Source of the DNA: Deinococcus sp. YIM 134068
GTDB lineage: Bacteria > Deinococcota > Deinococci > Deinococcales > Deinococcaceae
Direction of reading: 5' to 3'
DNA: 64,000 bases
NCBI RefSeq assembly: GCF_036543075.1
Contig: NZ_JAZHPF010000003.1
Location: 62,001 to 126,000 of the forward strand
Positions 11,562 to 26,400 of this stretch are shown in pieces. The position numbers were made by a program, and so were the translations under genes. Each line of letters starts with the position of its first letter. Positions within the stretch are counted from its first letter, which is position 1. A model generated the notes under the pieces. It was not told where the DNA came from, ran no database searches, and was given only the letters and a program-made list of their open reading frames with translations.

Positions 11562-12772
11562 CCACCGTCGCCATCCTCGGCTGCGGCAACCGGGGCGCGG
11601 ATGTGTACGCCCGGCACCTCACCGAACAGGGGGCGCGAGTGACGCATCTCGTCGATCCCCACCCGGCCCGGCTCGCGGAGGTGGCCGCGCGGCATGGGCT
11701 GGGGCCGCAGGTCTGCTTCCCCGACGTGGACGCCTTCTTCGCCCTCGGGCGGGTGGCGGACGCGGTGGTGGTCGCCACGCCGGACGACGCGCACGTGGGG
11801 CCGTGCGTCCAGGCGCTCGCGCTGGGCTACGACGTGCTGCTCGAAAAGCCGGTGTGCCTGGACGAGGCGGAACTGGAAGTCCTGCTCGCGGCGGAGGCGG
11901 CCTCGCGGGGCCGGGTGAGCGTGTGCCATGTGCTACGGACGACCCCCTTCTTCCGGGCGGTGCGGGCGGTCCTCGACTCGGGGCGGCTGGGACGGCTCGT
12001 CGCCGTCCAGCACGCGGAGAACGTGTCGTCCTGGCACTACGCGCATTCCTATGTGCGGGGCAACTGGCGCGCCTCTCCCCCCGCCGCGCCGTTCGTGCTC
12101 GCCAAGTCGGGGCATGACCTCGACCTGTTGCGCTGGTTCGCGGGGGCATCGCCCGCGCGGGTGAGCAGCGAGGGGCAGCTCAACCACTTCCGCCCCCAGG
12201 AGGCCCCTCCCGGCGCGGCGGATCGGTGCGTGGTCTGCCCGGTCCCCGATTGTCCCTATGACGCGCGGGTGATCTACGGCGGGCGCGACCCGCACCGCTG
12301 GCCCGTCACGGTGCTGACGGCGGGGGGCGTGTCACTGGCGGATGCCCTGGCGTCTGGACCTTACGGGCGCTGTGTCTATCACTCGGACAACGACGTGGTG
12401 GACCATCAGGCTGTGACGGTCGTCTTCGGGAACGGGGTGACGGCGCAGCTCACGGTGAGTGCCTTTACCCACGACAACACGCGGACGCTGAAGCTGCTGG
12501 GCACCCACGGCGAGTTGCGCGGCCAGATGGAGCGTGGGGAGATCGAGGTCCACAGCTTCCGCACAGGCGGGGTCGAGCGCGTGAGCGTGGACGCGGAGGG
12601 CAACCACGGCGGCGGGGACGAGGCGCTGGTCGCCGGGTGGCTCGCCTCCCTGCGCGGGGAGGCGGGGGTGCCCACGCCGCTCGCGGAGTCGCTGGACTCG
12701 CACCGGATGGCGTTCGCGGCGGAGCGGGCGCGGGGAAGGGGGACGGTGGAGGAGCTGACCGTCGCGAGGTAG
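11558..12772 (+). CDS. Gfo/Idh/MocA family oxidoreductase
   Basis: NAD(P)-dependent dehydrogenase-like protein of 404 residues. A Rossmann domain at the N-terminus (VAILGCGNRGADVYARHL), the EKPVCLDEAELE segment with the conserved EKP lysine, and the C-terminal beta-sheet domain are visible. An insertion at about residues 220-260 contains three or four cysteines (CVVCPVPDCPYDARVIYGG), as in a subset of the family. The substrate is probably a sugar or cyclitol derivative, possibly an amino sugar from the cell wall given the operon; that is inference. GTG 11558 overlaps the previous stop. Confidence 0.82.
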   Translation: MTTVAILGCGNRGADVYARHLTEQGARVTHLVDPHPARLAEVAARHGLGPQVCFPDVDAFFALGRVADAVVVATPDDAHVGPCVQALALGYDVLLEKPVCLDEAELEVLLAAEAASRGRVSVCHVLRTTPFFRAVRAVLDSGRLGRLVAVQHAENVSSWHYAHSYVRGNWRASPPAAPFVLAKSGHDLDLLRWFAGASPARVSSEGQLNHFRPQEAPPGAADRCVVCPVPDCPYDARVIYGGRDPHRWPVTVLTAGGVSLADALASGPYGRCVYHSDNDVVDHQAVTVVFGNGVTAQLTVSAFTHDNTRTLKLLGTHGELRGQMERGEIEVHSFRTGGVERVSVDAEGNHGGGDEALVAGWLASLRGEAGVPTPLAESLDSHRMAFAAERARGRGTVEELTVAR

Positions 12773-12875
12773 GGCTGGACAGGCGAGGGTGGGGCGGGGG
12801 CGGGTGGACTGCTTGGCGGTTGTTCGGCGGTCAGGATTCGGCAGTCAGGAGTTGGCTTGGACGATATGGCACGTG

Positions 12876-12889
12876 GCTTGTATTAATTA
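12876..12889 (+). promoter_or_regulatory. AT-rich motif GCTTGTATTAATTA, copy 2
   Basis: It lies between the convergent oxidoreductase and receiver genes. It matches the copies at 1896-1909 and 22959-22972. It has no obvious promoter role at this place. Confidence 0.4.
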
Positions 12890-12905
12890 CCCTCAGAGTG
12901 CCGAA

Positions 12906-13328
12906 TCACTCCGAAGTTCGGGCGGCGACGCGGCGGATGATCTCCACGAGTTGGGAGGGGCGGAAGGGTTTGACGAGGTAGGCGGTGGGGAGGTCGGGGC
13001 CGAGGTCGGGGACCTGTTCGGCGCGGCCCACGCCGGAGAGGAAGACGACGGGGGGCAGGCGGGGGCCGAGAGCGGCGTGCAGGCGGCGGATGGTCTCGAA
13101 GCCGTCCCAGGGGGTCATGAGGACATCGAGGACGATGACATCGAAGGGCCGCTCCAGGGCGCTGGCGAGGGCCTCGGGGCCGCTGCGGGCGGGGGTGACG
13201 CGGAAGCCGTGGAGGCCCAGGGTGAGGCCGAGGAGTTCGAGAATCTGCTCCTCGTCGTCCACGACCAGCAGGCGCAGGGGCAGGCCCAGGTCGGGCGGGG
13301 TCTCCCCTGCTTCATCGGGGGCGGTCAC
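12906..13328 (-). CDS. Single-domain response regulator (receiver only)
   Basis: 140 residues with one CheY-like receiver domain: LLVVDDEEQ holds the acidic pair at about residues 24-25, IVLDVLMTPWDG the phospho-acceptor aspartate, VVFLSGVG the conserved Ser/Thr position, and LVKPF the lysine. There is no output domain. No histidine kinase is nearby; the gene lies downstream of rho with a 107-nt gap that holds a hairpin. A partner kinase must be elsewhere. Confidence 0.88.
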   Translation of the reverse strand: MTAPDEAGETPPDLGLPLRLLVVDDEEQILELLGLTLGLHGFRVTPARSGPEALASALERPFDVIVLDVLMTPWDGFETIRRLHAALGPRLPPVVFLSGVGRAEQVPDLGPDLPTAYLVKPFRPSQLVEIIRRVAARTSE

Positions 13329-13381
13329 AGGGGGAAAGGGGTGGGGAGAGCGGGGGTGGGCACGGGTCTCCAGGGGGAAGG

Positions 13382-13410
13382 GGGCACCCGAGGGGGAGAC
13401 TCAGGTGCCC
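13382..13410 (-). terminator. Hairpin between rho and the receiver gene
   Basis: An 11-bp stem (13382-13392 with 13400-13410, one G-T wobble) with loop GGGAG on the plus strand, following the rho stop on the minus strand. No T-run, so it may be a transcript end or stabilising stem rather than a classical terminator. Confidence 0.4.
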
Positions 13411-13435
13411 GCGAGGGGTGGGGGGTCGGTGGGGG

Positions 13436-14722
<1,287 letters not shown>

Positions 14723-14748
14723 TGGGAATCGGTCCTCCGAATCAATTG

Positions 14749-15480
<732 letters not shown>

Positions 15481-15499
15481 GTGTTGCCCCCTTGCGTGC

Positions 15500-15505
15500 A
15501 TTGTA
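15500..15505 (-). promoter_or_regulatory. Probable -10 (TACAAT) of the transaldolase-rho unit
   Basis: It is 19 nt upstream of the transaldolase ATG, ahead of the AGGGGG ribosome site. No good -35 was found. Confidence 0.35.
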
Positions 15506-15584
15506 TGGGCTTTCGGACGGGTCCGCCCGGCAAGTCCACGAGTACACCACGTCCGGTCCGCCCCGAAATAGGACGAAGGGCGGA

Positions 15585-15613
15585 TTGACCCCGCCATGCT
15601 GCGCCCCTACCAT
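15585..15613 (+). promoter_or_regulatory. Promoter of the ileS T-box leader
   Basis: TTGACC (15585-15590) and TACCAT (15608-15613) are separated by 17 nt, a sigma-70-type arrangement placed just upstream of the T-box leader. Confidence 0.6.
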
Positions 15614-15619
15614 GAGCGT

Positions 15620-15907
15620 GGCCCCGGCAGCGGGGTGCAGCGACAGCTCAGGCGACCGCGAGACGAGTACGCGGGGAGAGCAGCGAAGAGCGAGTCCGGG
15701 AGGGTGAGAGCCGGACGGCCCCGCCCCCCGCCGAAGATCCCCTCCCGCGCCGGACGAAGAAAGGCCGTGTCAGGCCGATTAGACCGTCCCGGACACCCCC
15801 CGACAGAGGGTTTGGCAAGGAGACTTCCATGTGAGTGGAAGTGAAGTTGGGTGGTACCACGTGTCTCAGAGGCGCGTCCCAGCAGCGGTGAGGGCTGGGA
15901 CGTTTTT
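15620..15907 (+). ncRNA. T-box leader (isoleucine), transcriptional type
   Basis: A tRNA-sensing riboswitch. The hallmark T-box sequence TGGGTGGTACCACG lies at 15848-15861. It is preceded by a stem III hairpin (ACTTCCA 15823-15829 with TGGAAGT 15836-15842) and followed by a terminator. In stem I, AGTA lies at 15666-15669, the AG-bulge and GGTGAGAG distal-loop motifs at about 15690-15712, and GAAG followed by ATC at 15737-15739. ATC is an Ile codon in the expected specifier place. Uncharged tRNA-Ile should stabilise the antiterminator and switch on ileS, which follows. Ends are approximate. Confidence 0.88.
15875..15907 (+). terminator. T-box-controlled intrinsic terminator
   Basis: A 9-bp perfect stem, CGTCCCAGC (15875-15883) with GCTGGGACG (15894-15902), followed by TTTTT. 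The left arm carries the CGTCCC that competes with antiterminator pairing. Confidence 0.88.
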
Positions 15908-15920
15908 GTTGTTGTCTGAC

Positions 15921-15945
15921 AGTCCAACCGTCGAACCGTCCGACC
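15921..15945. repeat. Intergenic repeat family A, short copy
   Basis: Words CCAACCGTCGAACCGTCCGACC resembling the longer copies. It is followed by a short C/G-rich direct repeat of the type CGACCCCTCGACCCC. Confidence 0.4.
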
Positions 15946-16001
15946 TCCCCCTTCCCTCGACTCCTCGACCCCCGACCCCTCGACCCCCGAAGGAGCCACC
16001 C

Positions 16002-19283
<3,282 letters not shown>

Positions 19284-19290
19284 GGGTGTG

Positions 19291-19366
19291 AGGGTCTAAC
19301 TGTCGAACGGTCTAACCGTCGAACTGCCGTGAAGCTGTTGGACGGTTCGACCTTCGTCTGTTAGAC
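19291..19366. repeat. Intergenic repeat family A, copy 3
   Basis: About 76 nt with the pattern GGTCTAACTGTCGAACGG, a second GGTCTAACCGTCGAAC, then GTTGGACGGTTCGACC. The halves are inverted and can fold. It is very similar along its length to the copy at 20544. It follows the ileS stop. Confidence 0.7.
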
Positions 19367-19422
19367 GCGCGCCCGCGCCCACCACATCCTCATCCGGCCC
19401 CGCCCTATCAAGAGGATGACAA

Positions 19423-20532
19423 ATGAACAGACTTCTGGTGCCCCTCTTGACGGTTCTCTCGCTCAGCCTGTCGTCGTGTCTGCCTGCCGGGCGGGGGGCG
19501 GACGAGACGTGGGTGACGCACCGCCGGGACGGGACGCTGCTGGTGAACGGGCGGCCCTTTTTCCCGTTCGGGTTCTACCATCTGGCGTGGGCGGAGGACG
19601 GCACGGCGCAGGGACGGCTGGACGACCTGCGGGAGATCGGGCGGGGGGGCTTCAACGTGGTGTGGACCGAGCCGCTTTCCGGTGCCCAGGAGTTCGGGCC
19701 GCTGCTGGAGGCCGCGCGGCGCAGCGGGGTGTACGTGGTGGCGCACGAGCTGGCCCCGGCGGCGGCGCGGGAGGTGGCGGCTCATCCGGCGCTGCTGGGC
19801 TTCACGCTGATGGACGACAGCAACCGCCAGAGCACGCCGCGCGCCATCCGCCAGTTGCAGCGGGAGTACAAACGGCTCGCGCCGCGCAAGCTGACTTACA
19901 TCAGCCTGTCGGTGGGGGTGGACCGGCCCGAGCGGGCGTTTTTCGGCGTGTCGGACGCGGTGGGCAACCAGAGCTACCCGGTGGGCGACCCGGTGGACCG
20001 CATCGGTGTGGTGTACCCTGCCATGCGCCAGACGGTGCTGAGTGCCGCCCGGCGGGGGGTGGTGCCCATCGCCAATCTCCAGACCTTCGCGTGGGAACGC
20101 CGCGACCTGCCGAGCGAGGCCGAGGTGCGGAACATGACCTATCAGGCGCTGATGGCGGGGGTCAAGGGGGTGGTGTACTACGCCTACCGCACCGAGGGTC
20201 ACGACATTGGCGAGGACCCGGCGGCGTGGCGCGCGGCGCAAGTGCTGGCGGGCGAGGTGCGGACGCTGGCCCCCACCCTGCTCGACGGCAAGCGCACCGA
20301 ACTGCTCTCCGGGCGCGGCGACGAGGCGCTCGCCGTCCTCGTGGAGCGGCTGCGCGGCCCGTGGTATCTGTTCGTCCTCAACAACCGGGAGACATCCCGC
20401 GAGGTGAGGGTGCGCGTGCCGGGGGTGAGCCGCCTGACCCCCGTCTTCGGCGGCGCGACCCTGGAGATGGAGCGCGGGGTCGTGGAGGGCACGCTTCCCT
20501 CCCTGGCCGCGCAGGTGTACGAGGTGCGGTGA
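19423..20532 (+). CDS. Lipoprotein with TIM-barrel-like (glycosidase-type) fold
   Basis: 369 residues. Signal peptide with lipobox LSSC (cysteine 19), so envelope-anchored. The remainder opens with LLVNGRPFFPFGFYHLAW, the pattern of family 2/42-like glycoside hydrolase barrels, followed by alternating strand-helix units (VVWTEPL, VVAHELAP, LLGFTLMDDSN, GVVYYAYRTEG). A C-terminal beta domain runs from about residue 290. Catalytic acids cannot be assigned with confidence, so it may be an inactive relative. AAGAGGATG precedes ATG 19423. Family A repeats lie on both sides; it converges on the copper cluster. Confidence 0.7.
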   Translation: MNRLLVPLLTVLSLSLSSCLPAGRGADETWVTHRRDGTLLVNGRPFFPFGFYHLAWAEDGTAQGRLDDLREIGRGGFNVVWTEPLSGAQEFGPLLEAARRSGVYVVAHELAPAAAREVAAHPALLGFTLMDDSNRQSTPRAIRQLQREYKRLAPRKLTYISLSVGVDRPERAFFGVSDAVGNQSYPVGDPVDRIGVVYPAMRQTVLSAARRGVVPIANLQTFAWERRDLPSEAEVRNMTYQALMAGVKGVVYYAYRTEGHDIGEDPAAWRAAQVLAGEVRTLAPTLLDGKRTELLSGRGDEALAVLVERLRGPWYLFVLNNRETSREVRVRVPGVSRLTPVFGGATLEMERGVVEGTLPSLAAQVYEVR

Positions 20533-20543
20533 TGGGTGTGCTG

Positions 20544-20620
20544 AGGGTCTAACTATCTAACGGTCTAACCGTCGAACTGCCGTGAATCCGTTCGACGGTT
20601 AGACCTTCGACCGTTAGACC
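20544..20620. repeat. Intergenic repeat family A, copy 4
   Basis: It lies between the convergent lipoprotein and CopD genes. GGTCTAACCGTCGAAC and GTTCGACGGTTAGACC are exact reverse complements around CTGCCGTGAATCC, so a strong hairpin forms. It could terminate transcription from both sides. Confidence 0.72.
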
Positions 20621-20626
20621 GCTCCC

Positions 20627-21415
20627 CTACGGATGCCCCCCGTGTGTCGGCGGCGGCGTGGTTCCCAGCGCGGCGGTCGCGGCCAGCACGCCGAGGAGGA
20701 GGGCCGTCTCCAGCGCGAGGGCGGGGCGGATGCGTATCGAATGGGAGAAAGCGCGGCGGACGAGGGCGGCGGCGAGGAGAGCGGCGGCGAGGAGGGCGAG
20801 CTTGAGGAGGAGCGTTCTGCCGTACCCGCTCGCCGGGAGGGTGGGGAGCGTGCCCGCGTGCCGGAGGGTGAGGGCCGTGCCGCTCACGGTCAGGAGCGCG
20901 ACGCAGGCGAGGGCGACCGGGGTGAAGCGGCGGGCCTGGGCGGGGGTGGGGACGGGGTGGGTCAGCAGGGCGGACACGCCGCCGAGCCACAGGCTCATCG
21001 CGCCAGCGTGCAGCGCGGTCAGGGTGTGGAGGCCGGGGCCGTGGGTGGCCCCGTGTCCCCCGCCCGCCGCACCCCACAGGAGAACGGCGGCGGGCGGCAC
21101 GGAGAGAAGGGCGGGCCAGGCGGACAGCTCGGCGGCGAGGAGCACTGCCCCGCCGAGGACGCGGGTGAGGGCCGCGCGACCGGGGGTGGTGTCCGTGACA
21201 TAGGCGAGGCCGTCCGGGGCGGTGAGGAGACCGAGGTCCCGCAGGGTCCACCCGACCTCCAGCCCGGCACCGAGCACGAGCAGGAGCAGGCCGAGGGCGG
21301 GCCAGCGCCGGGGCGGGTGGCCGGGGGTGAGCCAGCGCCGGGCGAGGACGCCCCCCACGAGCAGCACGACGCCCCCGTACTCCAGCAGGTTCGCGGCGGC
21401 GAGGGCGGGGATCAA
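20627..21415 (-). CDS. CopD family copper transport membrane protein
   Basis: 262 residues with about eight hydrophobic segments and the family's histidine pattern: [34 protein letters not shown] in a loop, and a C-terminal HGGH. CopD moves copper across the inner membrane. It is the last gene of the minus-strand set (DUF2946-like, YcnI-like, CopC), 10 nt after CopC, and probably works with CopC, which hands over Cu(II) on the outside. The fused CopC-CopD of other bacteria (YcnJ) is here split in two. Confidence 0.85.
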   Translation of the reverse strand: MIPALAAANLLEYGGVVLLVGGVLARRWLTPGHPPRRWPALGLLLLVLGAGLEVGWTLRDLGLLTAPDGLAYVTDTTPGRAALTRVLGGAVLLAAELSAWPALLSVPPAAVLLWGAAGGGHGATHGPGLHTLTALHAGAMSLWLGGVSALLTHPVPTPAQARRFTPVALACVALLTVSGTALTLRHAGTLPTLPASGYGRTLLLKLALLAAALLAAALVRRAFSHSIRIRPALALETALLLGVLAATAALGTTPPPTHGGHP

Positions 21416-21425
21416 GGGGCGGGCC

Positions 21426-21821
21426 TCAGCGCACGCGGAAGACGGAGTGGCCGCGCACGGGATGGCCGTCCTCCGAGAGCAAGCGCCACACGACGAGGTA
21501 GCTGCCGGGGGTGAGGCCGGGGCGCAGCGGGAGCTGGACGCGGGCGGCCCGGCCCGTCAGCCGGGGCGAGGTATCCGCCCGCTGTGGCGCGTCGTCCCGG
21601 CGGGCGAGGACGGCCCCCGCGAGGGCCGCCGCGTCCTCCCCGGTGGGCAGGGGCACGACCTTGAGGGTGGAGAAGCGCAGGTCCACGGGTTCGCTGAAGG
21701 TCAGGGTGACGGCGTTGGGCGCGGGGACGGCGGTGCCCGACTTGGGCGTGACGGACGTGACCTCGGTGTGCGCGAGGGCCGACCCGAGGATGAGCGCGAG
21801 GAGGAGGGGAAGGAGGCGCAA
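21426..21821 (-). CDS. CopC domain copper-binding protein
   Basis: 131 residues. Signal peptide to ALA (residue 17), so the mature protein begins with histidine ([12 protein letters not shown]). That N-terminal His plus the late [13 protein letters not shown] region is how CopC binds Cu(II). The fold markers [16 protein letters not shown] and [15 protein letters not shown] are clear. Located outside the membrane, it should deliver copper to the CopD protein encoded directly downstream. Confidence 0.88.
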   Translation of the reverse strand: MRLLPLLLALILGSALAHTEVTSVTPKSGTAVPAPNAVTLTFSEPVDLRFSTLKVVPLPTGEDAAALAGAVLARRDDAPQRADTSPRLTGRAARVQLPLRPGLTPGSYLVVWRLLSEDGHPVRGHSVFRVR

Positions 21822-21924
21822 GGGTGGGGTCCTTTCTACTGTTCTACTCGGCTGGAGCGGAAGGGCTGGCCGCTGGAAGCTGGAAGCTGGCCGCCCCCCA
21901 CGCTCAGCCCCCGCTTCCGGCGGG

Positions 21925-22380
21925 TTACTTGAGGGCGATCTTGCTCGCCGGACCCTTTTCCGGGTCGGCGTCGTCCCACGCGACCACGGTGCCGTCGCTG
22001 TAGGTCTGGTAGACCTTCCAGCTCAGCTCGCCGACCTCCTCGGGGTTGCGCGCCTGGAAGAAGAAGCGGGCATACTCCAGCGGCTCCACGCGCCCGCGCC
22101 ACACGACCTCGGTGACGAGACCGGCGGCGTTCGTCCTGACGCTGCGGGTGAAGCCGGGCGTCACCTGGAAGCGGGTGATCGTTACCCCGGCGGGGACGAC
22201 GAGGCGAATCTCGGTGGTGCTGATGTCCTTTTCGGTGGGGACGTTCAGGCGGTAGGTCTCGCTCTTGCCGACGACGGACTCCGCGAGGCCCGTCTCGGTG
22301 CGGACGGTCGCGTGAGCGGCGGCCACGGTCAGCAGCAGGGCGAGGACGAGGGGCAGGACTTGGGGGAAACGGTGCGTCAT
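21925..22380 (-). CDS. YcnI-like copper-associated protein (DUF1775)
   Basis: 151 residues. A signal peptide runs to AAA (residue 22), leaving a mature N-terminal histidine (HATVRTETG), the residue used by YcnI proteins to bind copper. DUF1775 features follow: [25 protein letters not shown], then VVWRG and [25 protein letters not shown] with the conserved tryptophan. ATG 22380 has GGAG upstream. It lies between the DUF2946-like gene and CopC, repeating the ycnI-ycnJ neighbourhood of Bacillus. It probably has an extracytoplasmic copper chaperone role. Confidence 0.85.
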   Translation of the reverse strand: MTHRFPQVLPLVLALLLTVAAAHATVRTETGLAESVVGKSETYRLNVPTEKDISTTEIRLVVPAGVTITRFQVTPGFTRSVRTNAAGLVTEVVWRGRVEPLEYARFFFQARNPEEVGELSWKVYQTYSDGTVVAWDDADPEKGPASKIALK

Positions 22381-22484
22381 GGGCGAAACTCCAAAGGGGT
22401 CGCCTGCACGTGGACCGGGCAGGGGAAGTCGTTGGGAATGGGCCGGAGGAACCGACCGCTCGGGCGTCCGCATTTCAGAAGGAT

Positions 22485-22853
22485 TCAAATGAGGGGGTGC
22501 GAGGGTGGCGCGCGGGCCTGGGGTGGGGACGGCAGGCCGTGGGCGGCGCGAGGCGTGGGCGCACGGTCCACTCTCGGGGCCGGGCCGGTCGGCGGAAGCG
22601 TCGGGTCCGGGCCGGGCATCAGCGCGAAGGCACCCGTCAGGCAGAACAGGCAGTGGGCCGCATGTGACGGCAGGGTGGGGATGTCCTGCGCCGCCTCGCC
22701 GTGCCTGTGCTCGTGGTGGGCCGCCCCGGTGGGCCGGTGCGTCTCCCCCGCCCCCATTCCCGGACCGAGCCGGAGGGAGTAGGTGAACGCTGCGATCAGC
22801 ACGAGCAGGGCCAGCAGCGGGCGCATGGGGAGGAGAGGCCTCGGCCACGTCAC
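22485..22853 (-). CDS. DUF2946-like small membrane/exported protein
   Basis: 122 residues from GTG 22853. One N-terminal hydrophobic segment is followed by a His-rich stretch (HHEHRHGEA) and [13 protein letters not shown], resembling the HxxxCxFC pattern of DUF2946, a family found with copper genes. The C-terminus is Pro-rich and unstructured. The start is set by a leaderless-type TACAGT 6 nt upstream; ATG 22826 is an alternative. It heads the copper cluster, so it is probably a copper-binding accessory or sensor. The family call is tentative. Confidence 0.65.
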   Translation of the reverse strand: MTWPRPLLPMRPLLALLVLIAAFTYSLRLGPGMGAGETHRPTGAAHHEHRHGEAAQDIPTLPSHAAHCLFCLTGAFALMPGPDPTLPPTGPAPRVDRAPTPRAAHGLPSPPQARAPPSHPLI

Positions 22854-22859
22854 GGCCCT

Positions 22860-22865
22860 ACTGTA
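22860..22865 (-). promoter_or_regulatory. -10 hexamer TACAGT of the copper cluster
   Basis: It lies 6 nt before GTG 22853 on the minus strand. Confidence 0.5.
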
Positions 22866-22958
22866 GCGGGGTGGGGGACGGTTGAAGTGGGACATCTCGC
22901 CGTTTCAGGCCGGCGGTTGATCGGACCTCGTTCTCTCCATCTCCTGTTCCCCGGCCCT

Positions 22959-22972
22959 GCTCGTATTAATTA
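22959..22972 (+). promoter_or_regulatory. AT-rich motif GCTCGTATTAATTA, copy 3
   Basis: About 185 nt upstream of gap, in the same orientation. It shares 12-13 of 14 positions with the other two copies. Confidence 0.4.
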
Positions 22973-22973
22973 A

Positions 22974-24152
<1,179 letters not shown>

Positions 24153-24155
24153 GGA

Positions 24156-24221
24156 GCCGTCAGCGGTCAGCCGTCAGCCATCAGCTTTCCCGGCTGACCG
24201 CTGACGGCTGATGGCTGACCG
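24156..24221. repeat. Intergenic repeat family B, copy 1 (hairpin)
   Basis: Between gap and pgk. The arm GTCAGCGGTCAGCCGTCAGC faces GCTGACCGCTGACGGCTGA; the two can pair across TTTCCCG. It may tune expression of pgk relative to gap. Confidence 0.7.
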
Positions 24222-24235
24222 CCAAAGGAGGACCC

Positions 24236-25405
24236 ATGCAGACCCTCGATGCTCTGGATGTAAGCGGCAAACGCGTCCTCGTGCGCGTGGATTACAACGT
24301 GCCCGTCAAGAACGGGGTGGTGCAGGACGACACGCGGGTGACGGCGAGTTTGCCGACGCTGCGGAAGTTGCTGGACGGCGGCGCGTCCGTGGTGCTGATG
24401 AGCCATTTCGGCAGGCCGAAGGGGGGGCCGGAGGAGAAGTACAGCCTGCGGCCCGTCGCGCCCGTGCTGGAGGCTGCGCTCGGGCGTCCGGTGCGGTTCA
24501 TCTCCTCCCTGCCTGCCAGCGAGGAGACGCGGGCGGCGGTGGAGGCGCTGGGGCCGGGCGAGGTCGCGCTGCTGGAGAACGTGCGCTTCGAGGCGGGCGA
24601 GGAGAAGAACGACCCGGAGTTGAGCAAGAAGCTCGCTCAGCTCGGGGACGCCTTCGTCCTCGACGCCTTCGGGAGCGCGCACCGGGCACACGCCAGCGTG
24701 AGCGGGGTGGCGGACTCGTTGCCGCACGCGGCGGGGCTGCTCCTGGGGACCGAGGTGGACGCCCTCTCGCGGCTGCTGAAGGACCCCGCGCGGCCCTACG
24801 TCGTCATCATCGGCGGGGCGAAGGTCAGCGACAAGATCAAGGTGATCGAGAACCTGCTGCCGAAGGTGGACCGGATGCTCATCGGCGGCGGGATGGCGTA
24901 TACCTTCATCAAGGCGCAGGGCGGGAGCATCGGGGAGTCCATCCACGAGGACGACCAGCTCGATCTGGCGCGCAGGTTGTTGAACGAGTACGGCGAGAAG
25001 CTGATGCTCCCCGTGGACGTGATCGCCGCCGACCGCTTCGCGGAGGACGCTCAGACCCAGATCGTCCCCAGCAATGCGATTCCCGACGGCTGGCAGGGTT
25101 TGGACGCCGGGCCGGAGACGGTAAAGGCATATAGCGACGCCCTCCAGGGCGCGAAGACCGTCTTCTGGAACGGTCCGCTTGGCGTCTTCGAGTTCGCGGC
25201 CTTCGCGGGCGGCACGAACGCCATCGCTCAGGCCGTCGCGGAGTTGGGCGAGGGCGCTTACACGGTGATCGGCGGCGGCGACTCGGTGAGTGCCATCAAC
25301 AGGAGCGGGCAGGCCGACCGGGTGAGCCATATCTCCACGGGCGGCGGCGCGAGCCTGGAGCTGCTGGAGGGCAAGGCGCTGCCGGGCGTGGAAGCGATGA
25401 AGTGA
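24236..25405 (+). CDS. pgk: Phosphoglycerate kinase
   Basis: Makes ATP from 1,3-bisphosphoglycerate; 389 residues. Visible are [11 protein letters not shown] (residues 18-28), [29 protein letters not shown] and the C-terminal GGGDSVSAI nucleotide loop. ATG 24236 follows AAAGGAGG. Repeat B hairpins lie before and after it, inside the glycolytic operon. Confidence 0.97.
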   Translation: MQTLDALDVSGKRVLVRVDYNVPVKNGVVQDDTRVTASLPTLRKLLDGGASVVLMSHFGRPKGGPEEKYSLRPVAPVLEAALGRPVRFISSLPASEETRAAVEALGPGEVALLENVRFEAGEEKNDPELSKKLAQLGDAFVLDAFGSAHRAHASVSGVADSLPHAAGLLLGTEVDALSRLLKDPARPYVVIIGGAKVSDKIKVIENLLPKVDRMLIGGGMAYTFIKAQGGSIGESIHEDDQLDLARRLLNEYGEKLMLPVDVIAADRFAEDAQTQIVPSNAIPDGWQGLDAGPETVKAYSDALQGAKTVFWNGPLGVFEFAAFAGGTNAIAQAVAELGEGAYTVIGGGDSVSAINRSGQADRVSHISTGGGASLELLEGKALPGVEAMK

Positions 25406-25407
25406 GA

Positions 25408-25491
25408 GCCGTCAGCGCTCAGCCGTCAGCCGTCAGCACTCAGGGGCGAAAGCTTCCGGCTGTTGAAAGCTGACCGCTGACGGCTGATAGC
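25408..25491. repeat. Intergenic repeat family B, copy 2 (hairpin)
   Basis: Between pgk and tpiA. GCCGTCAGC units on the left and GCTGACCGCTGACGGCTGA on the right are inverted and can pair. Confidence 0.7.
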
Positions 25492-25505
25492 TCCCTGGAG
25501 GAACC

Positions 25506-26246
<741 letters not shown>

Positions 26247-26260
26247 GACAGGTCCCCTCT

Positions 26261-26290
26261 CCCCCACTCCGGCCTCGGGTGGGGGTTCTA
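26261..26290 (+). terminator. Terminator after tpiA
   Basis: CCCCCAC (26261-26267) pairs with GTGGGGG (26279-26285), followed by TTCT. Confidence 0.6.
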
Positions 26291-26389
26291 GCATGGCCTG
26301 CAAGTGATTAGATTCACGATGTGAGACGACGTGATTTTCTTAGCCTGACGATTCGATGCTGAATCGGCGTTATGGGAAGCCAGGCTGGC

Positions 26390-26395
26390 TACACT
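26390..26395 (+). promoter_or_regulatory. -10 hexamer TACACT of the STAND/LuxR gene
   Basis: It lies 5 nt before ATG 26401 and selects this start over an in-frame ATG at 26356. An inverted GATTC...GAATC lies about 40 nt upstream. Confidence 0.55.
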
Positions 26396-26400
26396 GGGGG

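Noticed and set aside
15831..16001. Longer N-terminus for IleRS
   Set aside because: The extra codons lie inside the T-box and its terminator; the conserved protein starts at ATG 16002 with a proper AAGGAG site.
24156..25491. Possible CRISPR-like direct repeats around pgk
   Set aside because: These are inverted GTCAGC-word hairpins between genes, with no regular spacers and no cas genes.
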